A stretch of 14,366 nt of DNA. It comes from Enterocloster asparagiformis (lineage in GTDB: Bacteria; Bacillota; Clostridia; Lachnospirales; Lachnospiraceae). Shown here one piece after another: positions 1-6,499 of this stretch; positions within the stretch are counted from its first letter, which is position 1, and every line of letters begins with the position of its first letter. The notes below the pieces were generated by a model that made no database searches, had not been told where the DNA came from, and was given only the letters and a program-made list of their open reading frames with translations. The position numbers and the translations under genes were made by a program. Location: positions 1-14,366 of the forward strand of contig JAGZSY010000064.1 of the NCBI GenBank assembly GCA_018380885.1, in the 5' to 3' direction.

Positions 1-125
1 ATGCCGATTTCCTCGTACAAGGGCTTTCAGCCCCTAGAAATCGGCATTTCCACACTGCGGCGGAAGTGAATTCCGCCTACGTGAATTTAGTTCGAGGACC
101 CTGTCCTCGAGCTCCTGTCTCAACA
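1..125 (+). mobile_element. Structured stem-loop array, possible IS200/IS605-type right end or omega-RNA-like segment
   Basis: There is no coding region here. Three stem-loops follow each other. An 11-bp stem pairs 1-11 with 37-47 and encloses a smaller GGGCT/AGCCC hairpin (21-33). A 7-bp stem GGCGGAA/TTCCGCC pairs 59-65 with 71-77. An 8-bp stem TCGAGGAC/GTCCTCGA pairs 92-99 with 103-110. The array is followed by GTCTCAAC (118-125). Compact hairpins ending in a TCAA-like tetranucleotide are typical of the right ends of IS200/IS605 elements, where TnpB omega-RNAs terminate. This assignment is inference: no tnpA or tnpB is in the window and the segment starts at the window edge. It could also be a small structured RNA or a remnant repeat. 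Confidence 0.35.
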
Positions 126-147
126 ATTTGACTTTGTCGACATTCTG

Positions 148-180
148 CGGGAGGCAGGTGATCGAATCACCTGCCTCCCG
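148..180. other. Perfect 15-bp inverted repeat downstream of the membrane-protein gene
   Basis: CGGGAGGCAGGTGAT (148-162) pairs perfectly with ATCACCTGCCTCCCG (166-180) around a 3-nt CGA loop. It lies 22 bp past the stop codon of the minus-strand membrane-protein gene, where a terminator is expected. However, no T-run follows on either strand: the minus strand continues GCAGAATG. It may act as a U-tract-less terminator or 3'-end stabiliser, or belong to the structured element at 1-125. Confidence 0.6.
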
Positions 181-201
181 TACGGTTCCTGCATTCTATT
201 T

Positions 202-750
202 TCATCTGAAATAATCTCCAACGGTGCGCTTTTTCGGCCGGTGCAGCGGAAACAGGTACTCCGGCCTGGGCTGGTCCGGGGTCCTGGTGACCGCCAGCAC
301 GGTTTCCTGGTGCCGGACGGAATCCAACACGGAGGAATCCACCTCTATCTCCTCAAATATCTCGCCACTCTCGTCGGCGACGTCCAGATAGCAGTGATAC
401 TGGTAGCGGGTGTTGATCTTCGTGTGCCCGACGCAGACCACGTGCCTGGCATAGAACCGGCTCTTCCAGAAATCCCGCATATCCTCGCGGGTGATCTCCC
501 ACCACGTGAACAGCGCCGCGGCGAGGATGACGGCAAGCATCAGAGCCGACTTCCAGATCACTCCCCCATGGGGGTAATCCCCATAAATCCTGCATACAAT
601 GTACACATAGACCAGAACCAGCAAAAAAACAATCAACAGTCCGCTGACGATGTGCTGCTTAAGCTCCTCCTTCTTCCAGGCCCTGATCAGCCGGAGCTGG
701 CCCTTGTCCGCAGGCAGCCAGCACTCCTGAATGGTTGTTTCGCGCTTCAT
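202..750 (-). CDS. Two-helix membrane protein of unknown function
   Basis: The protein has 182 residues. The N-terminal 34 residues are polar and basic, with no signal peptide. Two hydrophobic segments follow, at about 35-54 and 65-84, separated by a short GDYPHGG loop. After them comes a soluble domain of about 95 residues with a mixed-strand look (RYQYHCYLDVADESG, VLAVTRTP), suggesting a small beta domain on the same side of the membrane as the N-terminus. I do not recognise a family; the layout resembles small bacterial membrane proteins with a cytoplasmic beta domain. The start is ATG 750, preceded by only a modest GGGG six bases upstream. It lies 49 bp downstream of the phosphofructokinase gene with no visible terminator between, so co-transcription is likely. 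Confidence 0.75.
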   Translation of the reverse strand: MKRETTIQECWLPADKGQLRLIRAWKKEELKQHIVSGLLIVFLLVLVYVYIVCRIYGDYPHGGVIWKSALMLAVILAAALFTWWEITREDMRDFWKSRFYARHVVCVGHTKINTRYQYHCYLDVADESGEIFEEIEVDSSVLDSVRHQETVLAVTRTPDQPRPEYLFPLHRPKKRTVGDYFR

Positions 751-799
751 CCGATTCCCCGATCACAGTGCCGGCTCCGTCCGCCGCCGGACCTCTCTC

Positions 800-2047
800 C
801 TATTTTCCCTCCACATCCGTGTAGTACAGATGGCGCGGCAGGCCGTCCGTCATGATCGGCGTCAGCTCCGCCTGGATTAGCGGCCTCACGTAGTTCACAA
901 ACTCCTGCGTCACGTAGTCCCCGGCCCCGTTGATCCACTCTCTGGGCACCTTCTTCTCCACATTCGCCACCTTGTGCACATCATAGATATCGGTCACACA
1001 GACGTACGGATCGTCTGAGACCCGCTTCAGGATCACCATCTTGCCGGTCTCCCCCTCAAAGGCCTCCTTCACCGCGGCGCCGCCCACCTGAAAGGCCTCC
1101 GTGATGTCCACCCGGGACACAATGTGGGATGCACAGCGCTGGAGGGAGTTGAACTCGATGGCCCTGGTCTTACAGCCCACCTCCCGGTTGATCTTCTCCG
1201 CCAGATACCGGGCCGTGCCGGTCAGCTGCTTGTGGCCGAAGGCATCCACAAACTCGATACCGTCCGTCAGCTCGCAGACATAGCGTCCGTCCGCCAGCTT
1301 GACGCCCTCGGACACGGCCACCACCACGGATTTCTTGCGCTGGTGAAGGTCCGCCACCTTTTTCATGAACTGCTCCACATCAAAGACCACCTCGGGAAGA
1401 AAGATCATATCCGGGCCCTCGCAGTCCTCGCCCCTGGCCAGGGCCGCCGCGCCGGTCAGCCAGCCCGCGTTGCGCCCCATAATCTCCAGGATGGTCACGT
1501 TCTGCTGGTCGTACACCAGCCCGTCCCGGATCACCTCCTTTGTGATGGCTCCGATGTACTTGGCGGCGCTGCCGTACCCCGGCGTGTGGTCCGTGGCCGC
1601 CAGATCGTTGTCAATGGTCTTGGGCACGCCCATGAAACGGATCTTGCTGCCGTTTAGCAGTGAGTAATCGGATAATTTCTTGATTGTGTCCATGGAGTCG
1701 TTTCCGCCGATGTAGAAGAAGCACTCCACCTCCAGCTCGTCCAGAATCGCGAAGATCTTGTCGTATATCTCCCGGTCCTGACAGATCTCCGGCAGCTTAA
1801 AGCGGCAGGAGCCAAGATATGCGGACGGCGTGCGCTTGAGCAGCTCGATATCCAGGTCCGATTTAATATGCCTGGACAGGTCTACATAGCGCTTCTCCAG
1901 AAGTCCCTGGATTCCGTGAAGCATACCGTAAACCTTGCCGGCGCCCCGGTCCACGGCGGTCTTGTACACGCCCGCCAGACTGGAATTGATCACGGCGGTG
2001 GGGCCGCCGGACTGACCTACAATGACGTTGCCTCTGATTGTACCCAT
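800..2047 (-). CDS. pfp: 6-phosphofructokinase, pyrophosphate-dependent type
   Basis: The 415-residue protein is predicted to phosphorylate fructose 6-phosphate to fructose 1,6-bisphosphate in the cytoplasm, reversibly and with PPi as donor. Visible motifs are GQSGGPTAVIN at 11-21, GGNDS at 114-118, PKTIDND at 142-148 (catalytic Asp146), GYGSAAK at 157-163 and MGRNAGW at 190-196. Two positions separate PPi from ATP enzymes: the residue equal to E. coli Gly104 is Asp117 and the one equal to Gly124 is Lys143. Both are the PPi-type state (established for the family). The residue equal to Mg-binding Asp103 is Asn116, a less usual variant. The length is greater than the 320-residue bacterial ATP enzymes and fits the long PPi clades. 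The start is ATG 2047 with GGGAGG seven bases upstream. The gene has its own promoter-like sequence and a histidine phosphatase gene upstream. Confidence 0.93.
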   Translation of the reverse strand: MGTIRGNVIVGQSGGPTAVINSSLAGVYKTAVDRGAGKVYGMLHGIQGLLEKRYVDLSRHIKSDLDIELLKRTPSAYLGSCRFKLPEICQDREIYDKIFAILDELEVECFFYIGGNDSMDTIKKLSDYSLLNGSKIRFMGVPKTIDNDLAATDHTPGYGSAAKYIGAITKEVIRDGLVYDQQNVTILEIMGRNAGWLTGAAALARGEDCEGPDMIFLPEVVFDVEQFMKKVADLHQRKKSVVVAVSEGVKLADGRYVCELTDGIEFVDAFGHKQLTGTARYLAEKINREVGCKTRAIEFNSLQRCASHIVSRVDITEAFQVGGAAVKEAFEGETGKMVILKRVSDDPYVCVTDIYDVHKVANVEKKVPREWINGAGDYVTQEFVNYVRPLIQAELTPIMTDGLPRHLYYTDVEGK

Positions 2048-2128
2048 AAAAAATCCTCCCGGTTTTTGAATCGATTTCGAAACGGCTTTGTGCCCTCACT
2101 GTTGCGAGAGTTCACTAAAACTGTCTCT

Positions 2129-2157
2129 ATTTTAATACAAAAACTGGGAGTTCGCAA
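2129..2157 (-). promoter_or_regulatory. Likely sigma-A promoter of the phosphofructokinase gene
   Basis: Read on the minus strand, TTGCGA (2152-2157) is separated by 17 bp from TAAAAT (2129-2134), followed by an 80-nt leader to the start at 2047. The -35 sequence TTGCGA has an inverted copy, read as TTGCGA on the plus strand, just downstream near 2102-2107. That gives a possible operator flanking the start of transcription. Confidence 0.5.
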
Positions 2158-2229
2158 TCGTTTCCGCAGGTGTTTTTCTTATAAATTGCAATTTTTCTTT
2201 AACAGTTCCGTTTATTTTCGCCATTACGA

Positions 2230-2250
2230 ACAAATTGTATACACATTTGT
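2230..2250. promoter_or_regulatory. Dyad ACAAAT-N9-ATTTGT between the phosphatase and phosphofructokinase genes
   Basis: ACAAAT (2230-2235) and ATTTGT (2245-2250) form a perfect 6-bp inverted repeat whose centre contains GTATAC, itself a palindrome. It lies 11 bp past the phosphatase stop codon. The stem is AT-rich and no T-run follows on the minus strand, so a repressor-type operator is as plausible as a weak terminator. Confidence 0.3.
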
Positions 2251-2260
2251 CCGTTGACGT

Positions 2261-2869
2261 TTACAATCCTTCCAGATGGCTGCAATCGTTGAGCTCCAGC
2301 AGGCGGCAGGTACCCGCCTCCGGGTCGTACTCCATGGTGGTGATGCTGGCGTTTCCCACCACGATCTCCTCCGCGTCCGGCTGTCCTTTTAACAGATGCA
2401 CGATCAGGTGGGCCAGGGTGCCTCCGTGGGCCACCACCGCCGCGTCTCCCTCCATATGGCTGCGGATGTAATCCCAGGCCGCGGCGCAGCGCCCGTCCAC
2501 CTGGTTTAAGGTCTCGCCTCCCGGCGGTGCCACCGTGGCCGGATGCTCCCACCAGGCCCGATACAGCTCCTGATCCGTGGTCATGATATCCTCGCCGGTG
2601 CGGCCCTCCCACGCTCCGTAGCCGATCTCCACCAGCCAGGGCAGTTGGGTCACCGGGGCATTCTGACTGTCCGCGATGGCCTGGGCCGTCTCCAGCGCCC
2701 GCTTCTGGGGACTGGAAAATATACCGGTCACCGGCCTGTGCTCCATGCCCTTTGCCAGGCAGGCGGCCTGGCGGCGGCCTGTTTCATTGAGCGGGATATC
2801 CTGGCGGCCCTGAATCTTTCCCAGCACGTTCCAGTCCGTCTGTCCGTGGCGTATGATGTAGAGCCTCAT
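2261..2869 (-). CDS. Histidine phosphatase (phosphoglycerate mutase superfamily)
   Basis: This 202-residue cytoplasmic protein belongs to the branch-1 histidine phosphatase superfamily. The signature IIRHGQTDWN at 5-14 carries the phospho-accepting His8. SSPQKRALETA at 52-62 supplies the second arginine (Arg57), EIGYGAWEG at 81-89 the acidic proton donor region (Glu81), and VVAHGG at 145-150 the second histidine (His148). All catalytic positions are present, so it should be active. The substrate cannot be told: such proteins include cofactor-dependent phosphoglycerate mutases, alpha-ribazole phosphatase and broad sugar-phosphate phosphatases. At about 200 residues it is more like the phosphatases than true mutases. 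Its ATG overlaps the stop codon of the sigma-like gene (ATGA, 4 bp), with GGGAGGAG inside that gene as ribosome-binding site, implying translational coupling. Confidence 0.92.
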   Translation of the reverse strand: MRLYIIRHGQTDWNVLGKIQGRQDIPLNETGRRQAACLAKGMEHRPVTGIFSSPQKRALETAQAIADSQNAPVTQLPWLVEIGYGAWEGRTGEDIMTTDQELYRAWWEHPATVAPPGGETLNQVDGRCAAAWDYIRSHMEGDAAVVAHGGTLAHLIVHLLKGQPDAEEIVVGNASITTMEYDPEAGTCRLLELNDCSHLEGL

Positions 2870-3408
2870 TCCTGATCTCCTCCCGCCGCAGCTCCCTGTC
2901 CGCTGACCGTCAGCGCGTCTAAGGCCAGCTTCATAATGTCCCTGATCTCATCCTCGGACATCTTCATCTTCTCCGCCAGCTCCGACACATTGGCCTCCCG
3001 GCCCAGCTCCTCCGCCATGCGCTGGGACACGATCTGCAATGCGTTGACCCTGGCGGCCATGTTCTCCTCCACCTCCAGCTCGGCTTCCTGCTCCCGCACG
3101 GCTTCCTCCACCGCTTCCCGGATTCTCCGTTCCAGCAGCCCTTCCCACGGCTCCGTCCCGTCGTACTCCACCGCGGCCAGCATGAGGGCGGTGTTGGCCT
3201 CCTGGACAATGTCCGCCATGGGAAGCTTGCTGCCCTGGTACTCCCCGGACAGCTCCAGGGCCTTGTGCAGACTCCCCTCCACCAGACGTTTTCGGGACAG
3301 CGCGTCCCCGGCGGCCGTGCGCTCCAAAACCTCAGCTTCCTCCTGTCCGCTTAAGGGCGCGATTTCCTTCAGCTCCTCCAGATACATCTCATAAAAATCC
3401 TGTGCCAT
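2866..3408 (-). CDS. Sigma-70-like protein lacking promoter-recognition regions
   Basis: The protein has 180 residues. Residues 9-84 resemble sigma-70 regions 1.2 to 2.2: a paired-helix start, GDALSRKRLVEGSLHKAL, then LPMADIVQEANTALMLAAVEYDG, which parallels the LxDLIQEGNIGLMKAVEKFD core-binding segment. Residues 121-168 resemble region 3 (SQRMAEELGREANVSELAEKMKMS). Where regions 2.3 and 2.4 should melt and read the -10 box (the aromatic FSTYAxWWIR motif) there is instead a charged, Glu-rich helix at about 86-117. Region 4, which reads the -35, is absent. It therefore keeps the RNA-polymerase-contact face without the DNA-reading parts. Binding to polymerase is inference. The start is ATG 3408 with AGGAG eight bases upstream, 40 bp after the inactive hydrolase paralogue. 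The stop overlaps the next gene. Confidence 0.75.
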   Translation of the reverse strand: MAQDFYEMYLEELKEIAPLSGQEEAEVLERTAAGDALSRKRLVEGSLHKALELSGEYQGSKLPMADIVQEANTALMLAAVEYDGTEPWEGLLERRIREAVEEAVREQEAELEVEENMAARVNALQIVSQRMAEELGREANVSELAEKMKMSEDEIRDIMKLALDALTVSGQGAAAGGDQE

Positions 3409-3448
3409 GTTTTACTCTCCTGATTCTCAAATATCTTGATCCCGGCCC

Positions 3449-4384
3449 CTACTCGTGAAGCCGCCGGATAATCTTATACACAACCGTGCCCTCCATCACC
3501 AGCGGCGACGAGTGGGCAAAAAATACGATTCCGTCCGTGGGGGACAGAATCCGGTCCACAACCTCCCCCTCCCTGGGGTCCACCACTCCGGCCAGCACAT
3601 CGCCTCTGCGCACCTCCTGTCCAGGTTCGAAATAGCGGCAGTAGATGCCGGGCTTGTCCGACAGCACGTCCGTCATATCGCTCTCGTGGACCACGCTGGC
3701 GATGTAGCCGCTGTGGCTGGTGTAGCGCAGAATGCCCATGCGGGTCAGAAAGCGCAGCACGCTTGCCACCCCCTGGCGGGCGCTCGCGGTGTCGATCCTG
3801 TCCGTGGCGTTGGTGTACACGGAAAATGCGCTGGTATCCCAGAGCTGCCAGTTGTAATTTAAGGTGGTGGTATCGTAGGGCTGGGGCGTGCGGATCACCA
3901 CATAGGGCAGACCGAACAGGTTGGCAAGGCTGGGGCTCTGCCGCCCTGTCTCCATCATCCGCACATGGGGCACGAACTCGCCGGGCATATAAAAGCTGGT
4001 AAACTGCACGCCGTAGCTGTACTCCCGTACCCTGGCAAATACGCCCTCTGCGATCCGCTCCGTGGTCTCGCCCCCGGCCCGGCCCGGAAACATCCTGTTG
4101 ATGTCCGAGTTGTCCGCTGCCCAGAACCGCTTGCCGATGTTCATGGAGTAATAGTTGACCGCAGGGATCACCAGTATCTCGTTGCCGCTCACAATGGCCC
4201 CCTTGGCCTCCAGCTCCGTGAGCGCTCTCACCAGCTGGGAGCAGACGTACATCTGCTGCACCTCGTTGCCCCGCAGCGCGCCCACCACGCAAGCGGCCTT
4301 ATCCCCCTTGCCGAAGTGGTAGCCGTAAACCTCCATGTCCTCCCTGTACAGGCTGGGCAGGGAATAAATCAGTTCTTTTCTCAC
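3449..4384 (-). CDS. Aspartoacylase/succinylglutamate desuccinylase-like paralogue with lost active site
   Basis: The 311-residue protein is clearly a paralogue of the upstream gene. Shared landmarks are VxxLRGNE/VTGIHGDE, DINRMFPG (94-101)/DMNRTFPG, VPHVRM/IPQVRM and the C-terminal beta-barrel region (GQEVRRGDVLAGVVDP, SPTDGIVFF). In the active family zinc is held by the His and Glu of HxxE and a later His, and a Glu activates water. Here the first His is Arg38 (the Glu, Glu41, remains), the second zinc His is Thr129 with the preceding Asp now Gln127, and the catalytic Glu position is Tyr190. Hydrolysis by the usual mechanism is therefore unlikely. The frame is open and the length normal, so this is not a decaying pseudogene. 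GTG 4384 overlaps the upstream stop (GTGA), with GGGAGGTGAT as ribosome-binding site, so it is translationally coupled. A regulatory or structural partner role is inference. Confidence 0.85.
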   Translation of the reverse strand: MRKELIYSLPSLYREDMEVYGYHFGKGDKAACVVGALRGNEVQQMYVCSQLVRALTELEAKGAIVSGNEILVIPAVNYYSMNIGKRFWAADNSDINRMFPGRAGGETTERIAEGVFARVREYSYGVQFTSFYMPGEFVPHVRMMETGRQSPSLANLFGLPYVVIRTPQPYDTTTLNYNWQLWDTSAFSVYTNATDRIDTASARQGVASVLRFLTRMGILRYTSHSGYIASVVHESDMTDVLSDKPGIYCRYFEPGQEVRRGDVLAGVVDPREGEVVDRILSPTDGIVFFAHSSPLVMEGTVVYKIIRRLHE

Positions 4385-5319
4385 CGGTAATCACCTCCCA
4401 ATACCCGGGCAAGCAAAGACCCGGGCGATACCACCGGGTACTCCCGCAGCGTGAACAGCATGCCGTGGAGGGGAGAATAGATTTCCTCCTCCACCGTTCC
4501 CTCCAGAGGGTTCAGGATGCGGCCGATCAGCTCCCCCTTCTCCACGTTGATCCAGTGCTGCACGCAGGGCACAAAGATGCCGGGTCGGCCCGCGTTGACA
4601 AAGCCCACCTCCCCGTCCCGGGATACGATGGGCTCCTTGGGCGTCACGGTCTCCCCCTCCCAGATTCCCATATCCCGCATCAGCGCGAAGATTCCGTCCA
4701 CCAGCTGGCTGCAATAGGCCTCGGTGATGCGCATGCCCACGCCCATCTCCACCACCAGCGTGGGAACGCCGATGGAGTTCAGGCTGTGAGCCAGGGTGGA
4801 CTCCAGCACAGTGGCCGCCCGGTACACCCAGACGAAGTCCACGTTCAGCTTTCTTGCGTAGGGCAGCAGCCGGTCCGCCGTCTCCGAGCTCATGCGCACC
4901 TGTGGAATCTCCCGCAGGAAAATATTGCTGGCGTGGAGGTCCAGGCACAGGTCAGCCCCCGCCAGGTCCATGATGATCTTGTGCGCCACGTGCTCCGGCA
5001 TGGAGGCCGCCGGTTCCCCGGGAAAGGTGCGGTTCATATCCAGGTCAAAGCCCGGCACACCCCGGGTGACCGAGTCCACCCCCAGGGGATTTAAGGCCGG
5101 GTACAGCTCCACTACGCCCTTTAACGCGTTCATCTGCTCCCCGATCCTGCGGATCAGCTGGTAGCACACATACTGCCCCTCCAGCTCGTCGCCGTGGATT
5201 CCCGTCACCACGCAGAAACGCTTTTCCTTTCCCGTGGGGGACAGGGGGCGGATCACCTGCTTTTGGACCTTTAAATGTTCCTGCACTGCCAGGCCCACGC
5301 TGACCACTGTCTCCACCAT
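4381..5319 (-). CDS. Aspartoacylase/succinylglutamate desuccinylase-family zinc hydrolase
   Basis: The 312-residue protein is a member of the AstE/AspA (M14-like) family that cleaves N-acyl amino acids or related amides. Counting from ATG 5319, TGIHGDE holds His42 and Glu45 (zinc ligands), DMNRTFPG at 94-101 holds the substrate-binding Asn-Arg, LDLHAS holds His129 (third zinc ligand), and VVEMG holds Glu191 (catalytic). The C-terminal third is the family's beta domain. All key residues are present. The exact substrate is not deducible. I chose ATG 5319 over an earlier in-frame start at 5406 because AAGGTGG lies ten bases before it and the added 29 residues look unlike the family. It is the first gene of a four-gene minus-strand unit and is divergent from lysR, which probably controls it. 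Confidence 0.9.
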   Translation of the reverse strand: MVETVVSVGLAVQEHLKVQKQVIRPLSPTGKEKRFCVVTGIHGDELEGQYVCYQLIRRIGEQMNALKGVVELYPALNPLGVDSVTRGVPGFDLDMNRTFPGEPAASMPEHVAHKIIMDLAGADLCLDLHASNIFLREIPQVRMSSETADRLLPYARKLNVDFVWVYRAATVLESTLAHSLNSIGVPTLVVEMGVGMRITEAYCSQLVDGIFALMRDMGIWEGETVTPKEPIVSRDGEVGFVNAGRPGIFVPCVQHWINVEKGELIGRILNPLEGTVEEEIYSPLHGMLFTLREYPVVSPGSLLARVLGGDYR

Positions 5320-5447
5320 AATCTCTCTTCCACCTTCTGTAAGTATTAGCGGCGCCGGTTCCGGACACCGCGGATTTTGGCGCCTGCAGCCCGTCCCCAG
5401 GAGCAAAAGCCCAGGACAGACGCCCGCCGCATTTTAAACTATTTATA

Positions 5448-5476
5448 AGAATAATCGATGCGACTGTATAAGTCAA
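5448..5476 (-). promoter_or_regulatory. Promoter of the hydrolase-sigma-like-phosphatase unit
   Basis: On the minus strand TTGACT (5471-5476) is spaced 17 bp from TATTCT (5448-5453). Transcription would begin near 5440 and give a leader of about 120 nt. The leader holds two copies of the self-complementary GGCGCC (near 5351 and 5380) that could pair, but I recognise no riboswitch in it. Confidence 0.55.
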
Positions 5477-5500
5477 GAAATTCCAAATCCGGGACGCAGC

Positions 5501-5515
5501 CCCTGTTTCACAGGG
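5501..5515. promoter_or_regulatory. Inverted repeat, candidate LysR operator between divergent promoters
   Basis: CCCTGT-TTC-ACAGGG is a perfect 6-bp dyad. It lies between the minus-strand promoter (5448-5476) and the lysR promoter (5566-5595) and is bracketed by near-direct repeats GCAGCCCCTG and GCAGCCCTG. LysR-type regulators usually bind a dyad upstream of the divergent target promoter, and this one is 25 bp upstream of that -35. The position fits; binding is inference. Confidence 0.35.
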
Positions 5516-5565
5516 CCGCAGCCCTGACGAGCCGCGATATTTTGCAGAATCTGCGGGGAAACATC

Positions 5566-5595
5566 TTTACAAAGCTTCCGTTTACATGATAATAT
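5566..5595 (+). promoter_or_regulatory. Promoter of the lysR gene
   Basis: TTTACA (5566-5571) is followed after 16 bp by GATAAT (5588-5593), or after 18 bp by TAATAT (5590-5595). The start codon at 5624 has GGAGG eight bases upstream, so the leader is short. Confidence 0.5.
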
Positions 5596-5623
5596 AGAGC
5601 TAGTTTATAAGGAGGGCTTAATA

Positions 5624-6499
5624 ATGGATATCAATTATGAGCTATACAAGGTATTTTACCACGTCGCCACCACTCTCAGCTTCTCGGAAGCCTCCAAACA
5701 GCTGTTTATCTCCCAGTCCGCGGTCAGCCAGTCCATCAAGGTGCTGGAAAAGAAGCTGAGCCAGCCCCTTTTTATCCGCAGCACGAAAAAAGTACAGCTC
5801 ACTCCGGAGGGCGAGATTCTCTTAAAGCACGTGGAGCCCGCCATGAACCTGATCCGCAAGGGCGAGAACCAGCTGCTGGAGGCCCACACCTTAAACGGCG
5901 GCCAGCTGCGCATCGGCGCCAGCGACACCATCTGCCGCTACTATCTGGTGCCCTACTTGAACCGGTTTCACAAGGAATATCCCAACATTCACATAAAGGT
6001 CACCAACCAGACCTCCATCGAGTGCGCGCGCTTCCTGGAAAACGGCCAGGCGGACTTCATCGTGACCAACTATCCCAACTCCGCCCTGACCGGCAACCTG
6101 AACATCCGGGTCATCAACGAGTTCAGCGACGTGTTCGTGGCGGCGGCCGCGGCCTTCCCACTGCAGGGGCGGCCCATCTCCCTGGACGAGCTTCTGCGCT
6201 ACCCCATCATGATGCTGGACCGCAAGAGCACCACCAGCGAGTTTCTCCATCAGATTTTCCAGAAGAGCCAGCTGGACCTGGTGCCGGAGATCGAGCTCTC
6301 CAGCAACGACCTTCTGATCGACCTGGCGCGCATCGGCCTGGGCATCGCCTTTGTGCCGGACTTCTGCATCCCTAAGGACGACCCGGACCTGTTTATCCTG
6401 GAGCTCACCCAGAGCCTGCCCACCCGCCAGATGGTGGTGGCTTACAATGAGAGTCTGCCCGTTTCACAGGCGGCCAGACAGTTTATGGATCTGCTTTAG
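5624..6499 (+). CDS. LysR-family transcriptional regulator
   Basis: The 291-residue protein has the full LysR layout. The N-terminal winged helix-turn-helix at about 3-62 contains LSFSEASKQLFISQSAVSQSIKVLE, followed by the conserved PLFIRSTKKVQLTPEGE strand and a linker helix to about 90. The type-2 periplasmic-binding-like co-inducer domain runs from about 93 to the end (QLRIGASDTICRYYLVPYL, GIAFVPDFC). It is the only plus-strand gene in the window and is divergent from the hydrolase unit, the standard arrangement for a LysR regulator and its target operon. The ligand may be an N-acyl amino acid or product, but this is inference. The start ATG 5624 has GGAGG eight bases upstream. Its last 17 bp overlap the end of the convergent helicase gene. 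Confidence 0.95.
   Translation: MDINYELYKVFYHVATTLSFSEASKQLFISQSAVSQSIKVLEKKLSQPLFIRSTKKVQLTPEGEILLKHVEPAMNLIRKGENQLLEAHTLNGGQLRIGASDTICRYYLVPYLNRFHKEYPNIHIKVTNQTSIECARFLENGQADFIVTNYPNSALTGNLNIRVINEFSDVFVAAAAAFPLQGRPISLDELLRYPIMMLDRKSTTSEFLHQIFQKSQLDLVPEIELSSNDLLIDLARIGLGIAFVPDFCIPKDDPDLFILELTQSLPTRQMVVAYNESLPVSQAARQFMDLL

Noticed and set aside
148..180. Calling the 15-bp hairpin a standard rho-independent terminator
   Set aside because: No T-run follows the stem on either strand, so it is listed only as an inverted repeat.
3449..4384. Reading the second hydrolase-like gene as a pseudogene
   Set aside because: It has a full-length open frame, a strong ribosome-binding site, coupling to the upstream gene and conserved non-catalytic motifs. 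Only the active-site residues are replaced.
5320..5406. N-terminal extension of the aspartoacylase-like protein from an in-frame start at 5406
   Set aside because: The extra 29 residues are Pro/Cys/Arg-rich and unlike the family. A good ribosome-binding site precedes ATG 5319, and the resulting length matches the paralogue.
5320..5440. Riboswitch in the leader of the hydrolase unit
   Set aside because: The leader has some GC-rich pairing (two GGCGCC copies), but no known riboswitch core and no terminator/antiterminator pair could be recognised.
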